A stretch of 64,000 nt of DNA from Ktedonosporobacter rubrisoli (GTDB lineage Bacteria; Chloroflexota; Ktedonobacteria; Ktedonobacterales; Ktedonobacteraceae): contig NZ_CP035758.1 in assembly GCF_004208415.1 (NCBI RefSeq), positions 9,920,001 through 9,984,000 on the forward strand, read 5' to 3'. The position numbers were made by a program, and so were the translations under genes. This document shows, in pieces, positions 16,939 to 25,548 of this stretch. Position 1 is the stretch's first letter. Each line of letters opens with the position of its first letter. Under the pieces are notes generated by a model that was not told the origin of the DNA, ran no database searches, and saw only the letters and a list, made by a program, of their open reading frames with translations.

Positions 16939-18267
16939 TCAAGCGTGCTGCTGATTAAGCTGATCCTGCATAGCTTTCATATCACGGGCAACTGTCCTTA
17001 GTCCGGCAAGACAAATCAGCCCCGCTATGAGCAAGCAGATTGGGGCTGTGATGATCAGGGCAAAGCCGAGCGAAGTACGGTCTGCGATCGCCCCAACTAT
17101 AGAAGGAGAGGCTGCATCGCCAAGAAGGTGGGCCAGAAGCAAGACCACGCCAATCGCTGTGGAACGCATCTCTGGAGCAATGATATCCTGAATGGCTGCG
17201 TTAAGTGGTCCCAGGCACAGGCTCAGGCAAACTATGGCCAGGATGAATACGATGATAAAAGGGGTCATCTCATGGATGGAAAGAGCCAGTAAGGTGAGCG
17301 GTGAGCCTACAATCAAGGCAAATGTGGCCACGATCAAACGTCCCTGAGGGCGCCGCTTCTGTAGAAGATCAGCCAGCCATCCTCCTAATAGTGTGCCTAT
17401 AAGGCTGCCTCCGGCTAATACACCGCCAGAAATGGACGCGGCCTGTCCTACAGTAAGGTTAAACGCGCGCACGAAGTAGGTCGGTATCCAGAACTGAGCG
17501 CTACCAATCGTAAAGAAGCTGAAAATGAAGGCTACTAGAAGAATCCAGTAAGTGGGGATTTTCGCGATACGCTTGATAACTGTAAGGATATCCTTGCCGA
17601 CACCTCCATGACCGGCAACTATATCCTTGCCTCCTTCTTCGTCATTATCAAAGGCCCCTCGGCTTGGCTCAACCGAGCGCCAGATTAAGAGGGCTGTGAG
17701 CAGCCCTGGTATGCCAACAACAAAGAAAGCCCAACGCCAACCAAAATGCTCTGCTATCAGTCCACCACAGACAAGGCCCAATGCCGTCCCGATCAAGGTT
17801 CCTACTGACCAGTAGGAGAGGACACGCGCGCGTTGCGATTTAGGAAAATAGTCGCCAATCAGCGATTGGGAGGCTGGCGCATAGCCGGCTTCTCCGATGC
17901 CGAGTACCGAACGCGTGAGAAAGAGATGAATAAAAGTGTGGGTTAATCCACCAAGCGCGGTAGCGATGCTCCAGAGCCCCACACAGAGGGCAACGATATT
18001 TTTTCTTATGCCTCTATCCGCCCAGATCCCTATGGGAAGGGTCGCGATTGCATAGATGAAGAGAAATGAGGAGGCAAGTAAACCGAGATCGGTGTTTGTA
18101 AGATGCAGATCGGCCTGTAGCTTGGGAGCTATTGCCGAAAGTATTGAGCGATCTGCGTAATTAAGAATGTTAATAATTAGCAGAACTACAAAAGCAAATC
18201 GAGCCTGGCCCAAAGTGGGCCGGATCACACCTCGATTTTTAGCAGTTGAGGGTGTAGATGTAGTCAT
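16939..18267 (-). CDS. Major facilitator superfamily transporter
   Basis: This 442-residue inner-membrane transporter has twelve predicted transmembrane segments. The MFS motif A is seen as ADRGIRKN after the second helix, and the first helix contains the phrase NILNYADRSILS, typical of the anion:cation symporter-like group. The substrate cannot be told from sequence. Sugar acids or other organic anions are common in this group. The frame is open further upstream to 18456. The extra 63 residues there are translated from a hairpin-rich tract and look non-protein, so ATG 18267 (AGAGAG upstream, homology beginning here) is taken as the start. Confidence 0.88.
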   Translation of the reverse strand: MTTSTPSTAKNRGVIRPTLGQARFAFVVLLIINILNYADRSILSAIAPKLQADLHLTNTDLGLLASSFLFIYAIATLPIGIWADRGIRKNIVALCVGLWSIATALGGLTHTFIHLFLTRSVLGIGEAGYAPASQSLIGDYFPKSQRARVLSYWSVGTLIGTALGLVCGGLIAEHFGWRWAFFVVGIPGLLTALLIWRSVEPSRGAFDNDEEGGKDIVAGHGGVGKDILTVIKRIAKIPTYWILLVAFIFSFFTIGSAQFWIPTYFVRAFNLTVGQAASISGGVLAGGSLIGTLLGGWLADLLQKRRPQGRLIVATFALIVGSPLTLLALSIHEMTPFIIVFILAIVCLSLCLGPLNAAIQDIIAPEMRSTAIGVVLLLAHLLGDAASPSIVGAIADRTSLGFALIITAPICLLIAGLICLAGLRTVARDMKAMQDQLNQQHA

Positions 18268-18299
18268 TAAGTGCTCTCTCTTATACCTTTCGTTAGTTA

Positions 18300-18470
18300 A
18301 CGCGATGTGCAACTTTTGAGAAACAGGGCAGACCAGTCCGGGACAGGTAACACAGGCGCTGCCCCTGTCGGTGGAACCCTCTCCGGGGAGAGGTAATGGG
18401 GCATGCCACAGCCTCTCTTCCCTCCTCACCGCCGCAGGCGGTGCAAAAACTTGCACACGGGGTTAGTTAG
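18300..18470. repeat. Hairpin-rich, repeat-like tract upstream of the MFS gene
   Basis: Within 170 bases several small palindromes crowd together. CTCTCC/GGAGAG lies near 18380-18393. CCGCC/GGCGG lies near 18431-18443, and GTGCAA/TTGCAC near 18442-18457. The composition is more GC-rich than the flanks. The pattern resembles an extragenic repetitive element. No second copy was recognised in the window, so repeat status is untested. Confidence 0.4.
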
Positions 18471-18776
18471 CATTGGGAGTGTATCGTAAATGTCTTGTCT
18501 GGCATTTTAGATTACGTTTGGGCGCAAGTAGGGTTGTGAAGTTTATAACGGCTGCACCTTCGCCCTGGTCACCCGATCATCATCTAGGCTAAAGCATAGC
18601 TATAAAGAAGTGCGAAAATGTTACGAATTTGTCGCAAAAGTGTATAAATTGTTTTTTTCGGTAACTATCTGATCTGCTCGTTCGTAATAGTACAGTGATT
18701 GGATAAGAAAATAATGCTCCTGTGCGAGCAGTGAATGGCCTCCTTCAGGTTGCTACGAAAAGAAGGGGAGAGTTTC
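18471..18776 (+). other. Intergenic region before the DedA gene
   Basis: No gene is supported. A weak promoter candidate (TTACGA at 18621-18626, TATAAA at 18643-18648, 16-base spacer) points toward the DedA gene. The remainder shows nothing recognisable. Confidence 0.35.
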
Positions 18777-19463
18777 GTGCTTTACGCTGTGACACATTTT
18801 TTAATGCACGTAAATCCACTATTGATCTATTTGATCGTTGCTGTAGTGCTGGCTTTGGAAAGTTCTGGCATTCCTATTGCGAACAGCACATTGCTGTTAT
18901 TTACTGGAGCGCTGGCATCCTTTGGCTATCTCGATATATGGCAGTTGACCGTTGCAGCGAGCCTGGGAAGCATCGTTGGCGCATGCGTAGCCTATGCAGT
19001 AGGGAAAAGAGGTGGTCGCAGGCTACTTCTGCGCATGACTCTACTATTGCATGGCAAGCGACGCATGGTGAATATCGTGGAGCGCTGGTTCCTGCGAGCA
19101 GGCACCGGGATGGTTTTCTTCTCGCGTATGATTCCCTATATACGCCCCTTTGCCTGTTTTCCGGCAGGCATAGCGCGCATGAAGAAATTGACATTCTTTC
19201 TGGCTGCTTCAGCTGGCTCGCTTATCTGGTGTTGTGGCATGCTTACTGTGGGTTGGTACCTTGGGCAACGCTGGATGCTGGCTGTCCATCTGCTCTACCA
19301 TTACACAGTTCCTGCCCTCTGCGCAATAGCCTTGCTTTTAGCGCTTTATTTTGCTGGAATGTATATGGTCAAACGATACTTGCGCTCTCGCTTTGAGCTG
19401 GTACCCAGCCCCGCAGAGGACTGCGAAGAGGCTGAATGTAGCCGAGACCTGCTGCATGCATAA
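18777..19463 (+). CDS. DedA/SNARE-associated family membrane protein
   Basis: DedA proteins are inner-membrane proteins, several of which recycle the lipid carrier undecaprenyl phosphate or flip phospholipids. The 228-residue product has about five hydrophobic segments and two re-entrant-like stretches. The family signature FFSRMIPYIRPFACFPAGIA (F-x-R-x-x-P-x-x-R...AG) is followed by MKKLTFFLAASAG. The N-terminal part (LESSGIPIANSTLLLFTGAL) matches the E-x-x-x-P-x-P motif of the family. GTG 18777 is chosen because AAGGGGAG lies 6 bases upstream. An in-frame ATG at 18735 would add 14 residues. It stands alone and converges on serA through a shared terminator. Confidence 0.87.
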   Translation: MLYAVTHFLMHVNPLLIYLIVAVVLALESSGIPIANSTLLLFTGALASFGYLDIWQLTVAASLGSIVGACVAYAVGKRGGRRLLLRMTLLLHGKRRMVNIVERWFLRAGTGMVFFSRMIPYIRPFACFPAGIARMKKLTFFLAASAGSLIWCCGMLTVGWYLGQRWMLAVHLLYHYTVPALCAIALLLALYFAGMYMVKRYLRSRFELVPSPAEDCEEAECSRDLLHA

Positions 19464-19479
19464 GAGAGAGCGCAAGGGT

Positions 19480-19500
19480 AGAGGCGCAGCCCGCGCCTCT
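19480..19500. terminator. Terminator between DedA gene and serA
   Basis: AGAGGCGC (19480-19487) pairs with GCGCCTCT (19493-19500) across a 5-base loop. The stem overlaps the serA stop codon. It can serve both converging transcripts, though T-runs are short. Confidence 0.5.
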
Positions 19501-21223
19501 AGAATTTGACCATGGTCACACCGATAATATCACCAGTTTTGCTTAGCTCATCGAGTGCCCAGTTGGGAATAGGATCATCGACAGAGATAACCATTAAGGC
19601 TACATCTGGGCTATCCTGTTGCGTATGATGGCGCTTACGCGTGCTTGGACCTACATCCATGCGATGAATGTTGACATTCACCTTGCCAAGGATACCTCCT
19701 ACACGCCCGATCATGCCAGGTTGGTCAGGATTGCGGCAGAAGAGGATATAGCCTTCAGGCACGAATTCGGGCCAGTAGCGCCCAACTCGCACGATGCGCG
19801 GGATACCGTGCATGACGGTGCCGCTTAAGACCTCGATCTGCTCGTTGTCTGTGCCTGCTTTGCCGGCAAGAGAGGATGCATAGCCGTTAGTACTGACGAC
19901 GCGTAAGGTAACCTGGTTGGCGAATTCGGCCGGGGTGCTCGATTTCTGCTCAACGATTTCCAGGCCCCATTCTTTGGCGATGACCTGGGCGTTCACCATA
20001 TTGACGTGCGCGTCAGAGACCGATTCCAGTAAGCCCTTGATTAAGGCAGCCTGAAGTGGGCGCAGATCGTAGTTCGCGATGTCGCCGTTGTAAGAGAGCT
20101 CGATTTTGCTCAAGGGTCCTGGCTGCAACTGCGTATAGAGACGTCCCATCTTTTCGACAAGGGACATGTAGGGCTGCAGGATCTTCAGCGTTTCGGAAAG
20201 AATAAGTGGCGCATTGACGGCTGCGCGCGGGAAATCGCCGCGCAGGACTGTAACGACTTGTTCGGCGACATCGGTGGCTACCCCGATCTGGGCTTCTTCG
20301 GTTGAGGCTCCTAGATGGGGCGTGACAATGACGCGCTCATGGGCCACGAGCTGCTTCAACGTTTCGTTGTCGCGAATGGGCTCTTGACTGAAGACGTCAA
20401 GTGCTGCTCCCGCGATGTGCTTTTCCTCAAGCGCTTTGAGCAAGGCCGCCTCGTCGATAAGGCCGCCACGCGCGCAGTTGATAAGGCGCGCTCCCGGTTT
20501 CATCAGGCTTAGCTCATGTTCGCCGATCAAGCCCCGCGTTCCGTTGGGGCCGCTGGTCAGCGACGTATGGAGCGTAATAAAATCGGCCTGCTGGAGGAGC
20601 TCTTCCAGGGAGAGCATGGTAACGCCATTTTTGCGGGCTTGCTCGGGCGCAACAAAAGGATCAAAGGCGATGATTTGCATCTCCAGGCCTTGCGCCCGCC
20701 GCGCCACGGCCATACCAACTTTACCGAGACCAACGACTCCCAATACTTTGTTACGCACCTCAACGCCAAGAAAGCGGCTTTTCTCCCACTTTCCGGCTTT
20801 CATACTGGCATTGGCGCCCGGCACATGCCGAGCCAGCGACATCAGCATCGCGATGGAATGCTCGGCCGCAGCTATAATATTGCCGGTGGGCGAATTAACA
20901 ACGATAATGCCCTGACGCGTGGCCGCTTCGGTATCGATATTATCGACGCCTACTCCAGCCCGTCCGACGATCTTTAGATTGGTTGCCGCTGCCAGTACCT
21001 CAGCCGTTACCTGTGTCTCACTGCGTACAATAAGGGCATGATAATCGCCAATCGCCGCCTTGAGCTGCTCTGGCTTTAGTCCCGGTCGCTCATCAATCTG
21101 AGCCTCAGGAAGTTGCGCACGCAGGAGATCAATGCCTTCGTGTGCGATACGATCGGTAATGAGAATCTTTATTGTTTGAGTAGCTTCTGCAGTATCTGCA
21201 GCCCTATCATGTGCCTCTGCCAT
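19499..21223 (-). CDS. serA: D-3-phosphoglycerate dehydrogenase, long form with ACT domain
   Basis: SerA oxidises 3-phosphoglycerate to 3-phosphohydroxypyruvate with NAD, the first step of serine synthesis. The 574-residue protein is the long type I form. The substrate domain contains GRAGVGVDNID. The NAD domain has VGLGKVGMAVARRAQG, the active-site Arg in NCARGGLIDE, Glu in DVFSQEP and His in TPHLGAST. An intervening regulatory domain follows, and the C-terminal ACT domain (about residues 480-574, NPDQPGMIGRVGGILGKVNV) would be expected to bind serine for feedback control. An N-terminal extension of about 16 residues is non-conserved. It lies 17 bases after the aminotransferase gene and is surely co-transcribed with it. 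Confidence 0.95.
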   Translation of the reverse strand: MAEAHDRAADTAEATQTIKILITDRIAHEGIDLLRAQLPEAQIDERPGLKPEQLKAAIGDYHALIVRSETQVTAEVLAAATNLKIVGRAGVGVDNIDTEAATRQGIIVVNSPTGNIIAAAEHSIAMLMSLARHVPGANASMKAGKWEKSRFLGVEVRNKVLGVVGLGKVGMAVARRAQGLEMQIIAFDPFVAPEQARKNGVTMLSLEELLQQADFITLHTSLTSGPNGTRGLIGEHELSLMKPGARLINCARGGLIDEAALLKALEEKHIAGAALDVFSQEPIRDNETLKQLVAHERVIVTPHLGASTEEAQIGVATDVAEQVVTVLRGDFPRAAVNAPLILSETLKILQPYMSLVEKMGRLYTQLQPGPLSKIELSYNGDIANYDLRPLQAALIKGLLESVSDAHVNMVNAQVIAKEWGLEIVEQKSSTPAEFANQVTLRVVSTNGYASSLAGKAGTDNEQIEVLSGTVMHGIPRIVRVGRYWPEFVPEGYILFCRNPDQPGMIGRVGGILGKVNVNIHRMDVGPSTRKRHHTQQDSPDVALMVISVDDPIPNWALDELSKTGDIIGVTMVKF

Positions 21224-21240
21224 GTTTTTCCCCCTGCATG

Positions 21241-22419
21241 CTAGCTTTTAAAACCAAATTCGTGCAGACGCTGCTCTAATGTGTCCAGCGCTTGAGCCAG
21301 GTCCGCTTCAGTGAAGTACCCAAGATGGCCAATGCGGAAAATTTTCCCTTCAAGATGAGCCTGGCCACCGGCGAAAACAATGCGATCTTGTTCTCGTAGC
21401 TTCTTGAGCAAAGCTTTACTATCAATCCCTTCCGGCACTTTAATGGCGGTTACGGTATTTGAAGCATTTTGGTGATCAGCAAAGAGCTGCAAGCCCATGG
21501 CCCTGACACGCCCGCGTACATAGTCTCCCGCTTGTTGCTGACGGGCAAAGATCGCCTCCCGTCCTTCTGCGAGCATCATCTCCAGAGCCACATCCAGGGC
21601 ATAAAAGACTGAGACGGCAGGTGTGGTTGGGTGCTGGCCTTTTTCCAGCAATTGCTTGCGCGCTGGACCCCAATCAAAATAGAAACGTGGGAGTCTTGCC
21701 GTCTTGTTGGCTTCCCAGGCGCGCGGACTCGCTGCAATCATCATAATTCCTGGGGGAGTCATCCAGCCTTTTTGGGAGCCGGTAAAGACAGCATCGAGAT
21801 CCCAGCGATCCATATCCAGAGGGATGCTGCCGGCGGAACTCACAGCATCGACGACTATCAAGGTCTCGGGCGCAAGGCGACGAATAAGTGCTGCCAGGGC
21901 CTCTAAATCGTTGGTGACTCCTGTGGAGGTCTCGTTATGCGTGAGCAGAACACCTTTATAGGAAGGGAGCTCTTTCAGTCGAGCTTCGACAGAGGCGGGA
22001 TCGGCCGCCTGTCCCCAGGGAAATTCGATACGGGTCACATTGAGTCCATAAGCCTCAGCAATTTTGGCAAGGCGATTGCCAAAATTTCCGATGGTGATCG
22101 CTACAACGTGATCGCCGGGCGAGAAGAGATTAACGACTGCACTTTCTTGTCCGCCTGTCCCTGAGGCTGGAAAGGTCAATACAGGAGAGGTGGTTTGGAA
22201 GAAGTACTGTAAACGCGCCGTAACACGCCTGGCAATGGCTGCAAACTCTGGGCCGCGATGGTTGATCATCGGGTTGGTTTGCGCTGCTAACACCTCTGAT
22301 GGGATCGGAGTTGGACCTGGGACGCGCAGGTTTTGCTTAGGTATAGGTGTGCGTTCTTCTACCTGCGGAACAGGGATCGCACCTTGCTCTTGAGTTGTCA
22401 TGTATTCAGTGTGCTCCAT
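21241..22419 (-). CDS. Class V aminotransferase (alanine-glyoxylate type), probable phosphoserine aminotransferase
   Basis: This 392-residue PLP enzyme belongs to the serine-pyruvate/alanine-glyoxylate aminotransferase branch of fold type I. It shows LRVPGPTPIPSEVL near the N-terminus and ASGTGGQESAV (phosphate cup). THNETSTGV and VDAVSSAGSIPLDMD carry the Asp that contacts the pyridine nitrogen. The PLP lysine lies in TGSQKGWMTPPG. The operon position directly upstream of serA suggests it makes phosphoserine from phosphohydroxypyruvate. Such a SerC role is known for some members of this branch, but here it is inferred from context. The first ATG (22419) has no ribosome binding site; a second ATG at 22401 is a possible alternative start. 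Confidence 0.9.
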   Translation of the reverse strand: MEHTEYMTTQEQGAIPVPQVEERTPIPKQNLRVPGPTPIPSEVLAAQTNPMINHRGPEFAAIARRVTARLQYFFQTTSPVLTFPASGTGGQESAVVNLFSPGDHVVAITIGNFGNRLAKIAEAYGLNVTRIEFPWGQAADPASVEARLKELPSYKGVLLTHNETSTGVTNDLEALAALIRRLAPETLIVVDAVSSAGSIPLDMDRWDLDAVFTGSQKGWMTPPGIMMIAASPRAWEANKTARLPRFYFDWGPARKQLLEKGQHPTTPAVSVFYALDVALEMMLAEGREAIFARQQQAGDYVRGRVRAMGLQLFADHQNASNTVTAIKVPEGIDSKALLKKLREQDRIVFAGGQAHLEGKIFRIGHLGYFTEADLAQALDTLEQRLHEFGFKS

Positions 22420-22530
22420 CTACTACGTTTCAAGCTGCCTTGAACTTAACGCCGACACTGCCGTGCCTCTTGTTGCAACATTGCAATAACATGCAACGCC
22501 TATCTACAATGTTATGCGCTGCTCGATCTA

Positions 22531-22595
22531 TTGGCTCCATACCACCAGATTATAGCACAGGCGATGGGGAAGTAACACTTCGTTATGGGAGCCAA
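22531..22595 (-). promoter_or_regulatory. Candidate operator-flanked promoter of the aminotransferase-serA operon
   Basis: On the minus strand a TATAAT box lies at 22554-22549. It is bracketed by an inverted repeat, TTGGCTCC (22531-22538) and GGAGCCAA (22588-22595). No good -35 box is visible, which would suit an activator-dependent or repressor-controlled promoter. Confidence 0.45.
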
Positions 22596-22991
22596 TCGTG
22601 AGCAAAAATGACAAAGGAAGACTTGCCAGGCAGCATTTTTCGCTTCTGCAAAGCTGATCCTGAAAGATACTGATGAAGATGCATTCCTCCTGCCGCATGG
22701 CGCTCCAACCGATTACATCATGCGGAAACAGTATAGTAATCATCACTCATTAGCCCTGCTTTTATGGTAGAGGATAGAGAGGAGCAGGCATAAGCAGAGC
22801 CGGCATAGATCGTGCGTACTCTTGAAGAGAGATTTGCAGCATGTTTTTATACGATTTACACTATCTGATGAGCTGTGGGTTGATTTAAGGAAGCGATTTT
22901 TGCTATAAATTACAAATAAAGTGAAGATTTGTAGGGAATGTGTTGAGAATATAAACACTGAATTGGAAGGAAAAGGAGTAGACATTTCTTA
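22596..22991. other. Intergenic region between the ser operon and the ABC transporter
   Basis: Nothing recognisable is coded here. An 80-codon frame on the minus strand (22743-22985) has low-complexity Ser/Cys/Leu content and no ribosome binding site. Confidence 0.3.
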
Positions 22992-23019
22992 TTGCATGTT
23001 TACAAATTTGTGCTACACT
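22992..23019 (+). promoter_or_regulatory. Promoter of the substrate-binding protein gene
   Basis: TTGCAT (22992-22997) and TACACT (23014-23019) have a 16-base spacer, followed by a short leader and AGGAGGT before the ATG. Confidence 0.5.
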
Positions 23020-23066
23020 ACAGTTAGCTGCACGCCTATTTATGTCTACTTGAGGAGGTAATCTTC

Positions 23067-23990
23067 ATGTTATCCCGTTTCTCTGATGCTCCAAGCAAAC
23101 GTGCCCCTCTGGGCCTATTATTTCTCAGTTTGCTGGTTGGGCTTTCTCTGCTGGTGGCTGCTTGTGGCAGTAATGGCGGCACTGCTGCAACTACCGGGAC
23201 GACCCCTACTGCGAAGCCATCGATTGCCGCACCTACCGACCTGATTACTGCAGGAACCTTGACTGTAGGAAGCGATACTACCTATCCTCCACAGGAATTT
23301 GTAGATACTGCAACCGGGCAGGCTACAGGGTTCGATATTGACTTGATTACGGAAATAGCCCAACGGATGGGATTGAAGGTGGATGTTAAGAAGGCCAACT
23401 TCAATACAATCATCGATGATCTCAATGCCAAGCGCTACGATGTGGTTATTTCTGCTGTGACGATTAACGATGAGCGCAAGCAGAAGGCGGAGCTGATCCC
23501 GTATTTTAACGCAGGTCAATCCCTGCTGGTACAGAAAGGCAATCCCGAGCAGTTTAAGAGTATCAAGGATTTATGCGGAAAGACTGCAGGCGTGCAGGAT
23601 GGTACTGTAGAGCTGGATGCTCTCAATGCCGCCAGCAAAGATTGTACTGCTGCTGGCAAGCAGGCAATCCATCTGACTGTCTTGAAAGACCAGACCGATG
23701 TTATCCAGTTGCTCTTGAATAAGCGTGTCGTGGCAACCTACCAGGACTCGCCGGTGACCGATTATTATCTCAAGCTCAACCCCGGCCAGTTTGAGGTAGC
23801 GGGCTCGATTGTCAATGCTGCCCCTGAAGGAATTGCACTGCGCAAGGGCGATAGCTCGATGATTGATGCCGTTCAGGCAGCATTTAAGGCCATCAAGGCT
23901 GATGGCTCATATGATAAACTCTTTGCGAAGTGGCAGTTGAACCCAGTGCAGAAGATTGCCTTGACAGCTGATAGCAAGGTATACGCATAG
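23067..23990 (+). CDS. Polar amino-acid ABC transporter, substrate-binding lipoprotein
   Basis: This 307-residue family 3 solute-binding protein has a lipoprotein signal: a basic N-terminus, a hydrophobic stretch and the lipobox LLVAACG. The mature protein would be anchored through that Cys on the outer face of the membrane. A Thr/Ala-rich tether precedes the binding domain, which begins TLTVGSDTTYPPQEFVD and continues with GFDIDLITEIAQRMGLK. Those phrases typify binding of polar or charged amino acids. AGGAGGT lies close to ATG 23067. The permease and ATPase genes are 770 bases downstream, beyond two hairpins, so this component can be made in excess of them, as is common for binding proteins. 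Confidence 0.92.
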   Translation: MLSRFSDAPSKRAPLGLLFLSLLVGLSLLVAACGSNGGTAATTGTTPTAKPSIAAPTDLITAGTLTVGSDTTYPPQEFVDTATGQATGFDIDLITEIAQRMGLKVDVKKANFNTIIDDLNAKRYDVVISAVTINDERKQKAELIPYFNAGQSLLVQKGNPEQFKSIKDLCGKTAGVQDGTVELDALNAASKDCTAAGKQAIHLTVLKDQTDVIQLLLNKRVVATYQDSPVTDYYLKLNPGQFEVAGSIVNAAPEGIALRKGDSSMIDAVQAAFKAIKADGSYDKLFAKWQLNPVQKIALTADSKVYA

Positions 23991-24005
23991 GCGCTGGATT
24001 TGCAG

Positions 24006-24051
24006 GTTCCTGGCTTATTTATCTTGAGCTTCAATGGGATAAGCCGGGAAC
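24006..24051 (+). terminator. First hairpin after the binding-protein gene
   Basis: GTTCCTGGCTTA (24006-24017) pairs with TAAGCCGGGAAC (24040-24051), 12 pairs with one G-T wobble, then ACTTTATAT. It is likely an mRNA-stabilising or partly terminating hairpin. Its core recurs in the hairpin at 24688-24736. Confidence 0.5.
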
Positions 24052-24095
24052 ACTTTATATTATCGTTGCAGTCTCCTCAGCCGGAGTCAGAGAAA

Positions 24096-24126
24096 AGGGC
24101 TGCCAAGCGCTATAGCCCTCCTTTTT
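24096..24126 (+). terminator. Second terminator after the binding-protein gene
   Basis: AGGGCT (24096-24101) pairs with AGCCCT (24114-24119), followed by CCTTTTT. Confidence 0.65.
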
Positions 24127-24687
24127 CAGTATACCACTCACTCCAAATGAGGCTCTTGAGAATGCACTAGGGAACTTTTAATGCCTGGACAAATGAAGTT
24201 GAGCGAGTGTATACCTACTCGCAACGTGCGGACTCTGCTCTATCCTCGATATCCTTATGGATGCATATGCCTGCGTGCTAGTTTTTTACCATCGCGGTGA
24301 TAGAAAGCCTGGTAGTTACTACTCATTTGTTGCTTAGATAGAGTATGGAAGTAGGACTTTGCCATTGTACAGGCTGGAATGATGAAGTGGACTCTTCAAC
24401 TGGAACCAGGCCCAGGCCGCAGCGTGGCGGTGGGAAAACAGGCCTTGCTGTAGCAGATTTCGCGTGCAATGCGCTTAGCCTATGCAGCAGCTAGATGGTT
24501 AGTTATCGTGATACAATAATTAACTATGCCAGAGGGCATGCTTCGATAGTCATTGCAATCAAGGCGACTTGTCATATGCTGAAAACTGGAAATCCCTTTG
24601 ACAGTCTATGACAAATGAAGCAATTGAATTCGGTGCAAACAGTCTCTATGGCCGACTCCAGCTTATACATAATTATCGGTTGTTAGA
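24127..24687 (+). other. Long gap inside the ABC transporter locus
   Basis: About 560 bases hold no gene I can support. A 115-codon frame starting at 24608 overlaps the permease in another frame and is rejected. A perfect TTGACA at 24598-24603 has no matching -10 box at 16-18 bases. Confidence 0.35.
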
Positions 24688-24736
24688 TTCCTGGCTCATC
24701 CTCTCTGGTGCTAAAATGAAGTTGGGTAGCCAGGAA
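24688..24736 (+). promoter_or_regulatory. Leader hairpin before the permease gene
   Basis: TTCCTGGCT (24688-24696) pairs perfectly with AGCCAGGAA (24728-24736) across a 31-base loop, then CCCTTTATC and the AGGAGG ribosome binding site. Position suggests control of permease-ATPase expression. Confidence 0.4.
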
Positions 24737-24758
24737 CCCTTTATCAGGAGGCTTCCCA

Positions 24759-25532
24759 GTGTTTCGATGGGACATTTTCTCACAATTTCTCCTCTCAAAG
24801 TTTTTTTTACAGGCGGCGTGGACAACGCTATGGATCTCGGTCGTGGCTCAATTTTTGGGCATTGTGATCGGCCTTTTTCTGGCTTTGATGCGTATGTCGC
24901 GTTTCCCTCTGCTTTCCTGGCCTGCTCGCGTCTATATCTGGTTCTTTCGCGGTAGCCCGCTGCTAGTTCAGGTCTTGCTGCTCTGGGATGGCTTGCCCAA
25001 AGTGGTGCAGAATCCAGCGTTTTTATTGCCTGATTATCTCTGTGTTTTGATTGCTTTCTCCCTGAATGAAGGCGCGTATATGGCTGAGATTATTCGTGCT
25101 GGCATTACTTCGGTAGATACTGGCCAGATGGAAGCCGCCAAAGCTCTGGGTATGCGTTATGGCCTGGCTATGAGGCGTATCGTGCTTCCCCAGGCTGCGC
25201 GTGTGATCATTCCGCCTCTGGGCAACGAGTTCAATAATATGCTTAAGACCACCTCTATTGCTTCAGTGATCGGCTTTATGGAGCTCACTCATACGGCTGA
25301 GGTCTTTGGCTCCCCGACCTTTACTATCTTTGAACTACTCCTCGTTGCGACTCTCTATTATCTCGTATTGACGACATTGTGGACCTACTTCCAGAGCTGG
25401 ATCGAGAATCGACTGGACCCGAATCGGACAACGAGAAATGAGCTGTATGAGAAGAAGGGCTGGACTGAGCGCATGCTCGGTTTTGGTGGTTCATCATCCC
25501 GAGCTGGTGGTACCCTGGTCAGTGGACACTAG
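24759..25532 (+). CDS. Polar amino-acid ABC transporter permease
   Basis: This 257-residue inner-membrane protein is of the HisM/GlnP family. It has about five hydrophobic segments and the ATPase-contacting EAA loop MEAAKALGMRYGLAMRRIVL ending in PQAARVIIPPLGNE. An early FFRGSPLLVQVLLLW matches the 'RGTPLLVQ' signature of amino-acid permeases. GTG 24759 is the start, with AGGAGG 7 bases upstream. Only one permease gene is present, so the channel is probably a homodimer. The ATPase gene follows after 16 bases, and the binding protein is encoded upstream of the terminators. Confidence 0.92.
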   Translation: MFRWDIFSQFLLSKFFLQAAWTTLWISVVAQFLGIVIGLFLALMRMSRFPLLSWPARVYIWFFRGSPLLVQVLLLWDGLPKVVQNPAFLLPDYLCVLIAFSLNEGAYMAEIIRAGITSVDTGQMEAAKALGMRYGLAMRRIVLPQAARVIIPPLGNEFNNMLKTTSIASVIGFMELTHTAEVFGSPTFTIFELLLVATLYYLVLTTLWTYFQSWIENRLDPNRTTRNELYEKKGWTERMLGFGGSSSRAGGTLVSGH

Positions 25533-25548
25533 GAGGTTTTAGGAATTT

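Noticed and set aside
18268..18456. 63-residue N-terminal extension of the MFS transporter
   Set aside because: It is translated from palindromic, repeat-like DNA, and a normal MFS start with a ribosome binding site lies at 18267.
22743..22985. 80-codon minus-strand frame between the ser operon and the ABC binding protein
   Set aside because: Composition is low-complexity Ser/Leu/Cys and there is no start signal.
24608..24955. 115-codon plus-strand frame before the ABC permease
   Set aside because: It overlaps the start of the permease gene in another frame, has no recognisable motif and no ribosome binding site.
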